64,000 bases of DNA from positions 351,417,168-351,481,167 of the forward strand of contig CM048744.1 in NCBI GenBank assembly GCA_026315105.1, in the 5' to 3' direction. Below, piece by piece: positions 43,884 to 57,889 of this stretch. The notes under the pieces were generated by a model. The model saw nothing but the letters and a program-made list of their open reading frames with translations, was not told where the DNA came from and did not search any database. A program made the translations under genes and the position numbers. The DNA is from Locusta migratoria (lineage: Eukaryota; Arthropoda; Insecta; Orthoptera; Acrididae). Positions within the stretch are counted from its first letter, which is position 1. Every line of letters begins with the position of its first letter.

Positions 43884-45535
43884 ACCACACACACACACAC
43901 ACACACACACACACCACATTTTATAAATTCCTCTTTTTCAGATTTTTTTTTTTTTTTTCTACCCATTGCCATTTTGCATCTAATATCTTGTCTAATCTGG
44001 CCTCCATAAATTGATTGCACTGCAAAAATAACAAAACATGTCCAATTCCTTTATTGTCTCATTTCCTTATGTAATTCCCTCAAAATCACCTGAAATAATT
44101 CAAGTATATTCCATTAGTCTTGTTTTGCTCTTGATTATTTTCATCTTTTTTTCAGGACACTGTCCATTCCAATCAACTGCTCCTCTAGTTTGACTGAATT
44201 ACAATGTCATCAACAAATTGCAGAGTTTTATTTATTTTCTATGAGCATTGATTACTCCTGTATGAAGTTTCTCCTTGCTTTCCTGCACAGCTTCAGTGTA
44301 CAGACTATATCAAATCAGGACAAGGCTAAAATCCTGCTGTGTTCTCTCCCCAATGACTGCTTCACTTTCATGCTCTTAAAACTGCTGTCTGGTTTCTGTA
44401 CAAGTTGTAGATAACTTTCAATTTCCTATATTTTTCTCATTTGATTCCATATTTCACCCATGCTTCTTTAAGAATTTGAAATAGTTTATACCAGTCAATA
44501 TTGTCAAAAGCTTTCTGCAAATCTACAAAATTGATAAATATAGGTTTGACTGTCACCAGGTATCTTCTAAGACAAGTCTTAGAGTTAGTGTTGCCTCATG
44601 TGTCTGTAAATTTCTCCTAAATCTAAACTGAACTTCCCCCATATCATCTTTTTATAATTTTTCCATTCTTTTATAAATAAGTGATATTTCTATTTTGCAG
44701 GTATGACTCATTAAAATGATAATTCTGTAATTTTCACACATTGTTACATTCTTCTTTAACTCAGAGGGTATTTCACCTGTCTCATACATCGGGCACACCA
44801 AGTGTAATAGTTTTGTCATTCTGGATGCCTTGTTTCAATTTAGATCTTTCAGAACTCAGGGAAATTCATCTCATAGTATCTCATATCTCATCTTCATCTA
44901 CTTCCTCTTCCATTTCTAAAATACTGACCTCAACTGTACTTTCCTTATTTGGCTCTCTTCCACCTTTCAGCTCACAGATCTTTAGTTGATAATAGTTTTC
45001 CATCAGAGGTAGGGGTGGACACAGGATTCCTTTTTGGTGGAGATTTGTGGAAATTTGGTGAAATAATAAAATTAAGGAGCCATCCAAAAATTACATCACA
45101 CATTGCAACTCTCATTCTGCTCATTGTTATTTTAATTTGTTACTTTCCCCCATTGCAGTCAATCATTGCCTAGTACTGAAATTCTCAACAACCTTAGGTT
45201 CCTTCAATTTATCCAGGTTCCATCAACTTACTTTCTACCTTTCTGTGATGTCTTGAGTTTTAATCTACAGTTCATAATGAACAAGATATGATCAAAGTTT
45301 ATATCTGCTCCTGGATATGGAAGCTATTAGTATCTATGTCTCATTATTATAAAATCAGTCAAAACATTATGGTGTCTTCTGATGTCATACAATTTTCTTT
45401 TGTGTTCTGAAACCAAGTGTTAGTGATGATTAAATTTTTCTCTGTGCTAAATTCTACTCGATGGCTTTCTCTTTTATGCCATTTTCTCAGTCCATATTAA
45501 CCTAATGTTTCTTTTTCTTCCTTTTTCATAACAAA
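42915..45535 (-). pseudogene. RTE-like LINE, older copy, interrupted
   Basis: Minus-strand DNA parallels the 26651-29070 element: the C-terminal part is at about 42920-43160 and the RT and endonuclease parts at about 43960-45535. Frames are heavily broken; the similarity is clearest at DNA level, e.g. TTGTCAAAAGCTTTCTGCAAATCTACAAAA near 44500. Sequence at 43200-43940 is foreign, including a CA microsatellite. Confidence 0.65.
43841..43916 (+). repeat. CA dinucleotide microsatellite
   Basis: Two long CA runs separated by short interruptions. It generates a spurious CVCV frame on the minus strand. Confidence 0.95.
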
Positions 45536-46149
45536 CAAGTTTTTCTCTACCTGAACTGTCTGAATATCATTTATCTAATCATATAATGATGGTTATAGCC
45601 CTTCTGTTTATCTTGACTACAACAATGCATTCATAGTAACTTTTCCACATTCTTATTTTCTAATTTATTGTCAGACTTACTCTTGCATTACACCAACTAG
45701 TTTTATACTGATAACCCTGTACTAAGCTGACCAGAACTCCTAGATTCATCTTGCCACTGACCTTTAATCCACACTATATCTAAGTTCAATCTATCCATTT
45801 TCCTTTTCAAATTTTCTAACTTATCTACCTGATTGAGACATCTAACTATCAACTTTTCAATCTGTAGAATGCCAGTTTTGTTTTACTCCACAGTAGTCCC
45901 CTGCCAGAATATCCAAATGGAGGATAATTTTATGTTTGAATTATTTTATCAAAATTGATATCATCATGTATTCATACAGTAGAGAAACATATCCTCTGGA
46001 AGAGTAATGCATGTAGTTTCCCCTTGCTTTTACTTGATGCCATGTTGGTAGATGTTAAAAGATGATGATGATGTTGATAATTGGTGTTTAAGGGCACTTA
46101 ACATCGAGGTCATCAGCACCCAGATCAGTTGCTATCTATATTGTTGCCT

Positions 46150-46230
46150 CTACAGCTGCTGACTCATTCCACATCATTGTGAAATGTCATATTTATGATC
46201 TATGGAACAAGTATTAATCTAATCTGATCT
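46150..46230 (+). repeat. 3' tail of a Jockey-type LINE (family L2)
   Basis: CATTCCACATCATTGTGAAA and ATGATCTATGGAACAAGTAT, then TCTAA-type repeats, match the 3' end of the copy at 25440-25545. Confidence 0.65.
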
Positions 46231-46269
46231 GGAAAGGCTCTCCCCTCTTCAGGGACTACACACTTGTTT

Positions 46270-47060
46270 GACCTCTCCACTGTGATTCTTTTATTTATTT
46301 GTTTATTTCTTCTTCCATTGATCCAACTGTTATAAGCTCACAAGGATGTAGAGAGTGTCAGTAAACAATCATTACATAAGTAGTGGTCAATTATACAAAA
46401 GAAATAGAACAACATATTTGCACTGCACTTATGGGGTTGGAAGGACAAATTACACCAAACATTAGACAAAGTAAGTAAAAAACAAATAGAAAACCAGTTA
46501 AAATAACTATCACTGGTTCATGAGAGTACCTACATCAATGCACAAACTTGCACTATATTATATCATAATCAAAATTTCTAATCACAGTCCTAAGAGGATT
46601 TTCATTGCAACTAAAAAAAACTCTTCCTCAATGTAAAATGTATTTTGCAGTAAGAATGGTTTCAGATGCTCTATAAACAAGGACTTGTTCTCAAACTTAC
46701 TTTAAGTATGTGGAAGGAGAGCATTAAAAACATTTCCACTAGATAAATGAACACCGTTTTGGGTTATAGTCAGGTTTAATGTAACTGTAGGCTTCCATGG
46801 CCATTGTCAAAATTAAATAACTGTTTCTGGGTGTGGGACCGCATTGTCAATCTTTAGTAAAACTTTTGTCCATTGCAAGATTGACAATGCTGTCTCACAC
46901 CCAGGAACAATTTATTGATTGATTATAGTCAGGTTTGTTTGACCTATAGTCTGGCCATCTGTATCACTAAGCAAACCACTTTGCTGTTGTCTGTGGTTGA
47001 TGGCATTTTATGCGATAAAAATTTCATGAACTGAGCTTTGTAGTCATGGAACTTAAATTC
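46270..47060 (-). pseudogene. degenerate Jockey-type LINE fragment (family L2)
   Basis: Minus-strand sequence resembles 37330-38060, with HLKPFLLQNTFYIEEEFF-like residues near 46670-46610. No continuous frame. A hairpin insertion at 46822-46909 interrupts it. Confidence 0.5.
46822..46909. repeat. short hairpin, 32-bp inverted repeat
   Basis: Arms 46822-46853 and 46878-46909, with TGTTTCTGGGTGTGGGACCG against its near complement, and a 24-bp loop. Confidence 0.75.
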
Positions 47061-47599
47061 AGATTACTGAGTATTGGTGAACTGTTCAGTTTTGAGAGGC
47101 CATATAAAACTGTTAAGATTAACTGAAATTTACAACTGTTTATTGGGTTTTAAAAGTTGTGGTTTGTCAGCACCTTATGTTTCTAAATCTCTGTTGCCTA
47201 CTATTGTGAGAATGTGCTAGATGCCTCAATGTGATAGTGCAAACTTGGTGTTAGCTTGTGTATTGTTAATAATCATATAGGACAAATATTTTAGATAAGA
47301 ACTGATTTTATTCAGAAGTCTGAATCGGACCTGATAAACAGAACTTTTAATGCACCCTACTGACACACATAACACAACCTGTCTTTCAAGCAGCTTTTCT
47401 TTGTTAAAAATGCACTGCAGATTACTTCAGGGCAGGCTGTGTATTCAAGGAAACTCACAAAAGTAAGTGCAATAGACAAACTTGCCCCTGTAAGCCCACA
47501 GTATAACATGAAGCTTGGTGATTATATTAGTTCTTCTCTTCAAGTTAACCCTACAATGTGACACATTACATGATAGAGACCTTGGTTGTAACAGTTAAC

Positions 47600-47840
47600 A
47601 TTTTGACTATTCAGGAAATGTTGCACAATGAAAATGATTTTGTCATCATTCTGGAAATGCTTATCATGCAAAGGTTTTCACATCTAAGGATAAAGGATCT
47701 GTGGCTGTCATGTCACAATAATATTTGTGTAGTGAAAATGTTTCACAGCTTACAGAGGCAAATTTCTGAGTGGTTTGAGGACTGGCATCTAGCTCTAAAT
47801 GTATAAAATGCAAGGTGATACAGATTAATAGGGTGTGGAG
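47600..47840 (+). pseudogene. CR1/L2-like LINE fragment (family L1)
   Basis: LQRQISEWFEDWHLALNV is the conserved block after the active site, as in the copies at 31600 and 48240. Short and isolated. Confidence 0.55.
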
Positions 47841-48239
47841 AAAAAAATGGTTCCTTTGTCAGTTTTCCACAGTGGTTCATCTTTCTATCAGTGGCATGTT
47901 CCTTAATGATCTACATCACCTGGTGAGTCAGGTATTCCTTTCTGACTGTGGTGAATCCAAATGTTTTAACTGATTGCTTTGCTTCCTGTCTTCTCTCCAC
48001 TTTATATTTCTTCAAAACTTTGCACCTCCACTTCAGTTTATAAACAAATTTGAATATAGTGGAACCATTTATTGTGGCAGTTATTGGTTGGAGTCACAAA
48101 TAAAGGCAAGTACTATGGCATTTATTATATTATCAACCTCAGTAAGCAGCTGTAACAACCATCACCAAATGCTTTGTGTATTAAGCTTTGCTTTGTTTTG
48201 TGTACTATTTTTCTTAGTAAAGGATCTACTTTAGATCAA

Positions 48240-49215
48240 CCACAAGATTTGAGTATAATGCTAACAAGGTCCGAGCTTATGAAATAGGTACCCAAATATG
48301 TGAGTGGCTCAATGGAGAGTGTTCACCAGAGATTAGAGTATCATCAGGAATGCCCCAATCTATATAAATGACCTGACAGACAGAGTGAGTTGCAATCTGT
48401 GGCTGTTTGCTGATGATGGTGTGGTGTACAGGCAGGTGTCATCATTGAATGTAGTAGGATGCAGAATGTCTTGGACCAAATTTCTGGGTGGTGTGAGGAC
48501 TGGCATCTACCTCTAAATGTAGAAAATGCAAGGTGATACAGATGAATAGGAGAATCAATCCCTTAATGTTTGAATTCATCATTAGTAGTGTGCTTAATTG
48601 CAACAATTAAATATATAGGTGTAATGCTGCACAGTGGTATGAAATGGAAAAAAGCACAAAAGGACATTTGTGGAGAAGGCAGATAGTCAACTTTGGTTAT
48701 TGGAAGCATTTTGGGAAGATGTGATTTGATTGTAAAGGAGACTGCATACAAAATGCTTGTGTGACACAATCTTGAATATTGCTCAAGTGTTTGGAATCCC
48801 CACCAGATCAGTTTATAGGAAGACCTAGAAGCAATTCACAGGCAGGTGGCTAGGTTTGTTACTGGTAGGTTCAGTCAAAGCATGAGCATTGCTGAGATGC
48901 TTTGGGAACTCATATAGGAGACACTGGAGGGAAGGTGATGTTCTTTTCGAAAAACACAGTTGAAGAAATTTAGAGGGCCGGAAGTTGAAGCAGACTGTCA
49001 AATGATTCTACTGCCACCAATTTACACTTCATATAAAGACCATAAAGACAAGATCAGAGAGATTAGGGCTTGTAGAGACGCATACATGTATTCGTTTTTC
49101 CCTCAGTATATATGGGCGTCAAACAGAAAAGCAAATAAGTAGTAGTAGTACTAGGTGCCCTCCACCATGCATCTTTGGGTGGGTTGCAGAGTATGTATGT
49201 AGATGTAGATTCCAG
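48240..49215 (+). pseudogene. CR1/L2-like LINE fragment (family L1)
   Basis: Plus strand: NDLTDRVSCNLWLFADDGVV near 48370-48425 keeps the FADD motif. Then come the C-terminal block (RQVARFVTGRF, about 48845) and LKKFRGPEVEADCQMILLPP (48960 on). It ends GTATGTAGATGTAGAT. Several frameshifts. Confidence 0.75.
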
Positions 49216-49959
49216 TGACACTAATAATGATCAGTGATCACTTCTGTATGTTAGTGCTGCTTTCACAGAAAACAAAACATGGATGTAGCATTCTAGTGCT
49301 ATGAGTGGGAGGTACAGGTTGTTCCCTTGAATATCTCCTCTTGCCAAGCAGTGTAAGCTCTTGTTTGCTTACCCTTGTAGCCAACTACTATCATAAATAC
49401 ACCACCCAATATTCACAACTCAAAGTCTCCATCTGCATGCATCTCCATTTCTGCCTGCACAAAGCCATGCATTTTCAAATCTCTGCATCTTGTCATAGTT
49501 CATCATGAAATTGATGTAATCTGTTCACTTCTTGAAAACAGGTATAATAATAAATTAAATATGTCTCAAGATACAAACAGTGGTTGTTTCACTAATTACT
49601 TCCATCCTCTTTCATATAAAACAAAGAATTAAGTCAAGCTATAGGAAAACATTTTAAAAACTGGTTATTAGGATACTAATGTAACTGCAATACTATTCTT
49701 TTATGCAACTTAAATTCACTGTCAAATTTCAATTTTTAGTCCTCATTTGGGTGTGATATCATGTGTACACCAAATATGTTATTAAAAACTATAATAAAAG
49801 TATGAAAAATAGCTCATAATTAAATTAGCAATAATATTGTGGAAAACAGTAATACATAAGCACTTAAGTATTTCCAACAGGGCACAGTTAGTGCAGTGAC
49901 TAAGTTACTGAATATATTCAAGTGCAATGAGATTGAAATATGCACTGAAATGTAGAATA

Positions 49960-50045
49960 GGTTAGATTAGATTAATTAACACTTGTTCCATAGATCATGA
50001 ATATGTCAGTTTTAATGATGTGGAATGTGTCAAGTATATGTATAT
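49960..50045 (-). repeat. 3' tail of a Jockey-type LINE (family L2)
   Basis: On the plus strand GGTTAGATTAGATTA then ACACTTGTTCCATAGATCAT and ATGTGGAATGTGTC, the complement of the family 3' end. Confidence 0.65.
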
Positions 50046-51700
50046 GTTTCCCATGGTTCCTTAATTCTATCAGTTAACAAGTGTGTTAGGGTGGTTCCTT
50101 TGGCAAGTTGTTGTTGTTGTTGTTTTTTTTCTCAGTCCTTGTACAACACTTGCTTGTGGTATATCTTTTTTTTAAATCATCAATAGTATAATTTTATCTT
50201 CTAATCTTAATCCAACTAGTATCAGTAGGAATGCAGGGTATGTGCATATTATTGCTCCAAAATATTGTGTTATGATCTACAATCAGAATTAAAGACAATT
50301 GACTTGAATACTGTTTTGAGAAAGTTTATGTATTAGTTTACACCCATCAATTGAAAATAAAATGAACATTACAGGAAAGTGTAAGAAGATACATGACTGC
50401 TGCAGTAAGCTTGAAGTTGTGGCTACACCAGCCTACCTCAAATAATCACACAAAGAGAATTTATAAATGACTTGATGGCAACACTTTCATGTTGTCACAG
50501 CTTCAAGAGGTTATTGTTTTTCCCTGCATTGTTATATACTTCATAGTTGAAATGCATTAACACCACTTCCATCTGCCATCTGTAAACAATCTTGTTAGCC
50601 TTTTTAAAATCCTTTCTCATAGGAATTTAAAGTTTAGTAATTTTTAAGTAAATTCTTAGAGTCTGTGGATGTAAAAGAAATCAATTAAGGTAACAGAACT
50701 ATCCAACCTTGTAATTTGGAAAAAAAAGGAAAGGCAACAACTAACCTAAAGTGCATTGTTAGATGGAGCCCAGTAACATGTTAGAGGAAACTGAATTTAT
50801 CTAGCTAGCTTCCAAACATTTTACTTTTCTTCTGGCAGTAGGGCACACTCCTTCAGATACAAAACTGCAGAGATGCTCAAATGTGTATTCCTGTGCCCAT
50901 GGTAAGGCTGGTTGTTGCTACTTCTAATTGATAGCTGTAACAAATACAACTAACAATATTAAATATTTCAATAGATAAAAAAATTGAAATAGTTTTGTTT
51001 CTTAAATCATATTAAATGGATATAATTTTTATGTATTGTTTTCTTGTTTTGCCATGTTTGTCAGATTGATTAAGAATTTACTGTTAACAACAGGTATTAT
51101 TTGTCTCTACCCATCAATGAATAGAATTTTATTTCATACACATGTAAAAATGTCCTCTTCACACATGATTGGTGTGCAGATGCTTTTATTTTGGTACGGT
51201 GTGTCTGAATATCTTGCCACTTGCCAGTGTTTTCCTCACAACCCTATTTTCTATACAAAGATATACAAATGCAGAGACCTGACAATTTAGAGATGTAGTG
51301 ATGAGTGGATATAATGGTGAGGACTGCTGCAACAGTATGCAGATCAAGTTATGTAGGAATGAAATGAGAATGTAAAGGTGTCAATCAGGCCTGTAGTAAT
51401 AAATAATTTATTCATACAGCAATGGGTTTCCTATACCTGCATAATTTCATAACGTCCATCTACGACATATACAACACAGTGGGCCCAGACGAATATAAAA
51501 TTCCACAGGTTCAATTTCAGATTTTCACTTGTATCCTTGCACTATAAAATTTTAGTAAGAAAGTTTACATGGTTTCTTTCATTGATGACACCTTATAAAT
51601 TCTATATTATTTTCCTTAATGTCCTTTTATAAATAAGAAATATTTTGTAGTATCTTGTAAATTTCATATGTATATGTATAAGTTCTCATTTTGTAACAAT
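50046..51700. other. AT-rich intergenic or intronic sequence
   Basis: No recognisable gene or repeat. Confidence 0.45.
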
Positions 51701-51709
51701 GGAAAGTAC

Positions 51710-51965
51710 GGGTTGAAATTCAAAAACATACCCCTTCAAAAGCTGGACCACATGTGAAAACAAACATATGGTTCACCAACTCTGCTGCAATCACTGCACA
51801 GTATTCTATATTGGTAGGGCTACCAACTGACTGCCACGAGAATGAATGGTCATCAGCATAGTGTGGCCAAATGCTAGGTAGACCACCATCTGGCGCAATG
51901 TGAAAAAGAACATAACATCTGATTTAAATGGCAATTTCACAACCTCTGATCTCCGATTCTGAAAT
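51710..51965 (+). pseudogene. GIY-YIG-type retroelement fragment
   Basis: Plus-strand DNA encoding CAHVKTNIWFTNSAAITAQYSI-like residues in broken frames, with ATTCTATATTGGTAGGGCTAC corresponding to an FYIGRAT segment. This is the GIY-YIG motif context seen in Penelope-like and related elements. Short and degraded. Confidence 0.35.
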
Positions 51966-52445
51966 TATCCAGGTCTCAACCTCTAGTAAATTAATGTACC
52001 CTCACACCTCACATCAAATGGCCACCACCCTTTCTATCCTGCATCTCTCCCAATTCTTGTCTCATTAGCCTTTGTCTGTGCTATATTTTCCCCTTCTCTT
52101 CTCCCGGTTTGTTTGACTTCTTGTCCTCTCCCCCCCCCCCCCCCCTTGCCTTTCCATGCAGCATTCCTAAGCTGAAACTTTTTCCACCAACGGTACTTAT
52201 ATGCTCCGTAAGGTAACATTATATCAGACCCAACTATAGGGAGGGGAAAAGGACACTGTGCCTTCACCCACGATGGCAGATGTTTTGGGGCAGCACCTTT
52301 TTGGAATTGTTATGGATTTCTAAATGGTTAGGCTAAACAACTCCATGAAAAGTGGATGAATTTAGCATAAATGAAGAAATCTGTGAATAAGTTGTAAACA
52401 GATATTATTTGTAAAATCAGTAATGAAAATTATTTATGGTACATA

Positions 52446-52746
52446 ATAATATAGTAAGGAGGACAGTTTACAACTCACAGCAAAGACATTGGGCCGTGGC
52501 CTTCTTCAGAAAATAGAACATTCATGCAATCACACAGGCACACAACACAGTCATACAACCTGCAGCCAGAGGTGATGGTTGTATGACTGTTGTGTGCCTG
52601 TGTGATTGCGTGAAAGTTCTATTTTCTGATGAAGGCCATGACCGACAGCTGAAAGTGTTGTATGTGTGTGTCTTTTGTATTCGCCTGTCACAGCGCATCA
52701 CCATGTCTTTGCGGTGAGTTGTAAACTGTCTTCATTGCTATATTAT
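52446..52746. repeat. foldback element (hairpin), asymmetric arms
   Basis: Left half 52446-52561 and right half 52574-52746 are inverted copies sharing AATCACACAGGCACACAACA and GACAGTTTACAACTCAC. The right half keeps about 55 bp missing from the left. Apex at about 52567. The GAAGGCC...GACCGACAGCTGAAAG motif resembles the 3' ends of some retroelements. Confidence 0.75.
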
Positions 52747-52759
52747 CAATTCCAACCTG

Positions 52760-53719
52760 GACTTTCCATTATTACTTATGGTACAAAATAAATGTTGACT
52801 CCCGCAAACAACTGGTGTATTTATTGCTGAACATGTGATACAAACAATAGTGACGTGCATCGCCCTACCATAAAGATAAACATGATACAAGGAAGGTTAT
52901 TACACGCAATTGGCAGCAATCTGGAGCAATCTGGAGCTTCCTTGTGACATCAATGTCAACCACAGTAACATTTTTTTGATGTCCCGGCCCTAGTTCAGAG
53001 CTCACTGAACAACTATGCTTTCAACTATGCTGCAAAAAATATGTGTCACATGTGAAGATAAACATCTCTGTCAGACGTTCTTTCATGGAACCTGTGAATT
53101 CCATAACAATTAATTGATAAGCCACACTCCCTCTGCTCAAGGAACTAGAAAAAAAAGAACCAATTTTAGTTTTATGCTCTGCCAGTGACATTAATTAAAC
53201 TTGGTTGACATATTAATTTTTGAGTTACGGCGTAAAATATATTGCACTGCAAACATAACACTGACCCTGATTTTATCTTACAGTTACAGACATATTCATG
53301 ACAAAGACATGCATGAGTGTGATATGTGAAAATAAGACATTTTTTAATTACATTGAGAAAATAAATTTGGATTAATCTTACAGATGTGAAAATATTGTAC
53401 CTTTGTTTTGTTTGTTAATGCCAATAGTAATGCATTAAGTAAGACACAAATGGCAACAAAATTAAATGTTTCCACTAGCTTTCAGAAATGAGTGTTTCCT
53501 TTGTCAGGTAGCGGACGAGGAAAGTGAAAGGGGACAGAAGGAAAAGATACTCACAACCTAGGCCATGAGATAGGGATAGGTGAATGTGGAGATCAGAGAT
53601 GTTGCATGATAAGTACTGAGCTATGTTAGTGCAAACCAAAGAGGATAGATTAAGAACTGAACAGAATGATGTTGAGTGGGGAAGGGGTGGGTATTGAAAA
53701 AATTTAAAATTGGAGAGTA

Positions 53720-53770
<51 letters not shown>

Positions 53771-54390
53771 ACAAACACTCACAGTGTCAGTCTGCTTTGT
53801 GTATAAACAGTCCAAAGCACTTGCTTGGAGAGATATGTTAGTGTAAAATGTGCATGTGATAAGATGGTGGAACAGAGATATGTATCCATTATTTGTGTTT
53901 ACTGGAGTGTTTTGAAGTTTTATTAAATCCAGTGCTATTTTCAAAAGTTCATAATCTGTTTCATTTATGAATTAACAGTGCTTCCAATGTTCCTGCATTT
54001 TAACCGCAAGTGAGAATAGTACTCCATAGACCACATCGCCATTAACTAGAAATAGTTCCATATCTTGCAACTACAAATAACAAGATATTGTAACAGGTCG
54101 ACTCTGCCAACCAACATAAAACAATTTGGCAGCTTACAGCTGACATCATCTGGACATCATTCTAAGAGTTCATCAGGCTGAATTCTGTGGGCATAAATGC
54201 AGAATTAAGTCCTGGAATCAGTGGAGTTGTGCCCCTGTTACAACTTTCATCTCCTTGAGTCCCACATACACACTTCAGTTCATATTAAACATACAAACAA
54301 ATAACAGTACCTCCACTTTGACAGCTGCCATCCCTTCCCTATAGCCTAGACATCTGAGAAACATATCTGCTACAATGATGAATCTTTCAC
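52760..54390. other. AT-rich sequence with a CA microsatellite
   Basis: CA run at about 53721-53773. Nothing else recognised. Confidence 0.5.
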
Positions 54391-54399
54391 CACCTACAG

Positions 54400-55215
54400 C
54401 AACAACCTGTTTAATGCTTTCCTCTTCTGCAACAATTGTACAGACCTTGTCCACAAACAAATCTCTCCAGCAGTCCATTTTGCCCTTTCAATAACAATAT
54501 TCCTAATTACAGACCACTCAGATGCATCCCCTGAGTCACCCAGTACCATCCTGGCATAGAATGCCTTAACAAATTGCTCCAAGAGGGCTATGACTTCCTC
54601 AAATCATGCTGCAAAATGAGATGATACCTTCAAAGTATCCTCGCCACACTACAGAGTAGCCTTTTGGCGTCCTCCCAACATCTACCACATCCTTGTCAAA
54701 GCTTACAACATCCCAAAACCACCCTCTCTACCTAATGGTTCCTAGCCCCATAACCGACCCCACTGCAAACCCTGTCCCATGCATCCTCCTACAAACACCT
54801 ACTACAGCCTCACCACACGAAAAGCCTACTGCCCAGCTGAGGTTCACATGACTGTTCGCAGTCAGGGGTTCGAGTCCTCCTTTGGGAATGGGTGTTTGTG
54901 ATGTTCTTAGCATATGTTGCTTTAAGTTAGTGTAAGAAGTTTGTAAGCCTAGGGACTGTGACCAACATAGTTAAGTCCTTTAAATTTACAAACATTTGAA
55001 ATTTTTTGAAAAACTACACCATTCAAGGCAGGGTCACATGTGTTTGCTGTATAGCCCATTTTGCTTGTATGATAAGTAACAAATTGCATGAACTCATCAA
55101 TGGTCACAGATGGGCAGTTCGCCTGGGGGACAATGAATATCCTGTGGCAAAGCATGCTCTCAAACATGGTTCCAGGGATCATGGATACTGTTACGCAACG
55201 AGTGCCATCTGGTTC
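54400..55215 (+). pseudogene. GIY-YIG-type retroelement remnant
   Basis: The plus strand has broken frames with FCNNCTDLVHKQISPAVHF (about 54420-54480) and, after a SINE, QGRVTCVCCIAHFACMISNK and INGHRWAVRLGDNEYPVAKH (55020-55150). That cysteine pattern followed by NGHR is typical of GIY-YIG nucleases at the end of retroelement polyproteins. The YIG residues themselves are lost. Confidence 0.45.
54850..55008 (+). repeat. SINE-A copy, degraded head
   Basis: B box GGTTCGAGTCC at 54867-54877 is followed by the GGGAATGGGTGTTTGTGATG body and a tail ending TTACAAACATTTGAAATTT. It splits the GIY-YIG remnant. Confidence 0.75.
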
Positions 55216-55389
55216 TCTTTCTTTTTACAGTACATTTTTTATGCAGTGTTACAGTTTGAATGTCTGTTCATATCTAAGTATATATTGCTTAACAGATATT
55301 CCAGGCTGGAAATAATGAAGACAATGAGGAAAAAGGATGTAAGCCTATTCACCAATGGCTCTTACACAAGACAGACTAGTTCCTAGCTT

Positions 55390-57880
55390 ACAGGGGCACC
55401 CAGAAAATAAACATAAATGTGTGTACAAGACAAAGGAATAAACTATTGATGAATAACTTTTGAAGCCGATATTTTGTACTGCACCTATAAGTAGTTAACT
55501 TTTGAACTAGAAAATATTTTTAACCTATGTATAAGTGGCACACACAAAATTTCTGATCTGATTTGTATCCCAATATAGGAAAAATCATGTAAAATATTTA
55601 CAAGTTTGACTTGCATAATATTGGTAAGAAAATTGATAATGTCAGTGAGAATAAACTTTTATCAAATTACTTTAGACTGACATCTGACAATTATTAATTC
55701 AAGCAGACATGGTCTGTGTAGTTAACATTGGTGAATATATTGTGGATAAATTTCCACATAATAATCTCCTAGTTATCCACATAAACACAGCTGAACTGTA
55801 GTAAAATGAAATTGTTTCCATCCAACCGAAATCATTATGATCAGCACAATATAGTTAACTTTGATCACTGTATCACTATGAGAGGAAGTGAAGTACGGTA
55901 ACTAATTATCTCACTTTCACACTATGGGACAAGAATTAATGTGTAAAAAGGAACAAATTATATCTTGCTATATCTACACACTACAGTCTATAAAGTTGGT
56001 AAATTTCAGGTCTTTTTACTGTTGAGATTTTAAAGAAAAATTAACCAATTAAAATCAGAATTGGTAAAAGTCTCAGCTAAGGAAATAAATGATATTTATT
56101 TTTGTAATAGAACTTTATTTTCCTACTGAGCAAGGCAAACTGATAGTAGCAAGTGATAACTTAGAACTAGGTCTCATGACAGAAGTGACATCAAAATTTC
56201 TAATGGAACTTTGGACCAACCCTCCCATTTCAAAATATGCATTAGTTTGTAGTAACAGTACTTGAGTCCACAGTGAGCACAATTTTTTTCTCTTTACCTT
56301 TACATTGGTAACTTTGAACAATAGCTTTTATTGCTGATTTCTTATAAAAAATAATAATGCATTGTAGGAAATAGTTAAAAAGAAAACAATATTGCATAAT
56401 AAGAACTTAATATTTACAATAACATAACCCTAAAGAACTTTATTAAGAATTATTCCATTAATTTTCAAAAATTATTATTCAGATACTTTAGGAGAGAATG
56501 TTCTGGAAACAAATTATGATTATAATATAGAAGTTGTTTATTTTTCATTTGAATTCTAGAGTTCAGTTTTGAAAACAGTAGTAATTTCTATATAAAAACA
56601 AAGAAAATAATAATACCACTATTTTCTCTCCATTGTGACTATACATACACCTGAAAAAGAGAACCTTACGAGAACAGCTTGTTCTGTGCTGAACTGTAAG
56701 ACGCTCCAAACAGCTAATCTGCACTCGTTAAGATTTTTGGTTCTCAGATATCTTTATAATTCCCTCAAGTTATTGAGAATAGATTTGTCTGTTCCTTGTA
56801 GTTCTCGTGGTCACCAGTAATACAATCACAACCGTAAAAGTCAGGCGCCATGGCCATCACCATACCATAAGATATCGTAAAATGGACTGACAAGGAACCC
56901 CATGATGTGAAGTCACAAGTTCAGTCTATAGCAAAGCTCATTGGAAACTGTTGTGTTTACTATTAAGATAGGAAAAATATTAGCTACAAATGACTCACCA
57001 TGTGATTTATAAGGGTGACATAAAATGAGTCCCCGAAGGTGTAAAAATCAACCTCTTGTGGGGTATTTGTATTATACTTCACACAGTGGGCATCTTTAAC
57101 ATCCAAGAAATGTTCAAAACAACCCTTTAATTTGGAATACCAAATGAAAACCACAGTGATCATGAAGGTTCACACCCTCAAGACAGAGGTGTACTCCTTG
57201 CAAGCTACAAACCATGCAGAGAATTCAGCTACGCATTTACTATTAAAGAATGCATATAGAATCATAATAGTGTAATGGGGTGAACTGATGGAATGTGAGG
57301 GTGTGCAACTTATGAAACTGTCTGTGATGGAGCTTATGGCAAAACTGGATATTATTTAAAGTCTAGTTGCATGCCATCTTATTTCATCAGTTCCATAAAC
57401 GTGCTAAACCAATATGATCCTACATGCATTCTTTAAGTGTGAATACCTACCTACCTGAATTGCCTGCACAGTTTCTAACTCCGAAGGTGTTCATCTTCCA
57501 CATTGATGGTGCAAACTGTTGTGATCACTGTTGCATGCTATTTTTCAATTGGTGTTCATAGTGCAGGTTAAAGATTTGTTTTGAACATTTACTTGATGCT
57601 GATCTCCATTTTAAGAAATGTAATAGACTCATGTTCACAAAGAAAATAAATACAGAATACCTTTAAATACTAACATGTACAGTGGTATGTTCTGCAGAAA
57701 TGATGAGAAAAGGAAGAATGAAAAGAGATTAATTTTAATATCCCAGGGACAGCATGTTTATCAAGGAAAAAGAAATGATTAGCATTTGAACCATGTTGGT
57801 CCACTCATTTGAGCTCAACATTGATATTGTGGCGTAACACCACTTACTGTAAAATATGACTGTGGCCCTTGTTGTTACTA
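55390..57880. other. AT-rich intergenic or intronic sequence
   Basis: About 2.5 kb without a repeat or coding region that I can support. Confidence 0.45.
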
Positions 57881-57889
57881 TAAAACTAG

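Noticed and set aside
43763..44020. Protein rich in Cys-Val repeats
   Set aside because: Translation of a CA microsatellite. The same applies to 53475-53944.
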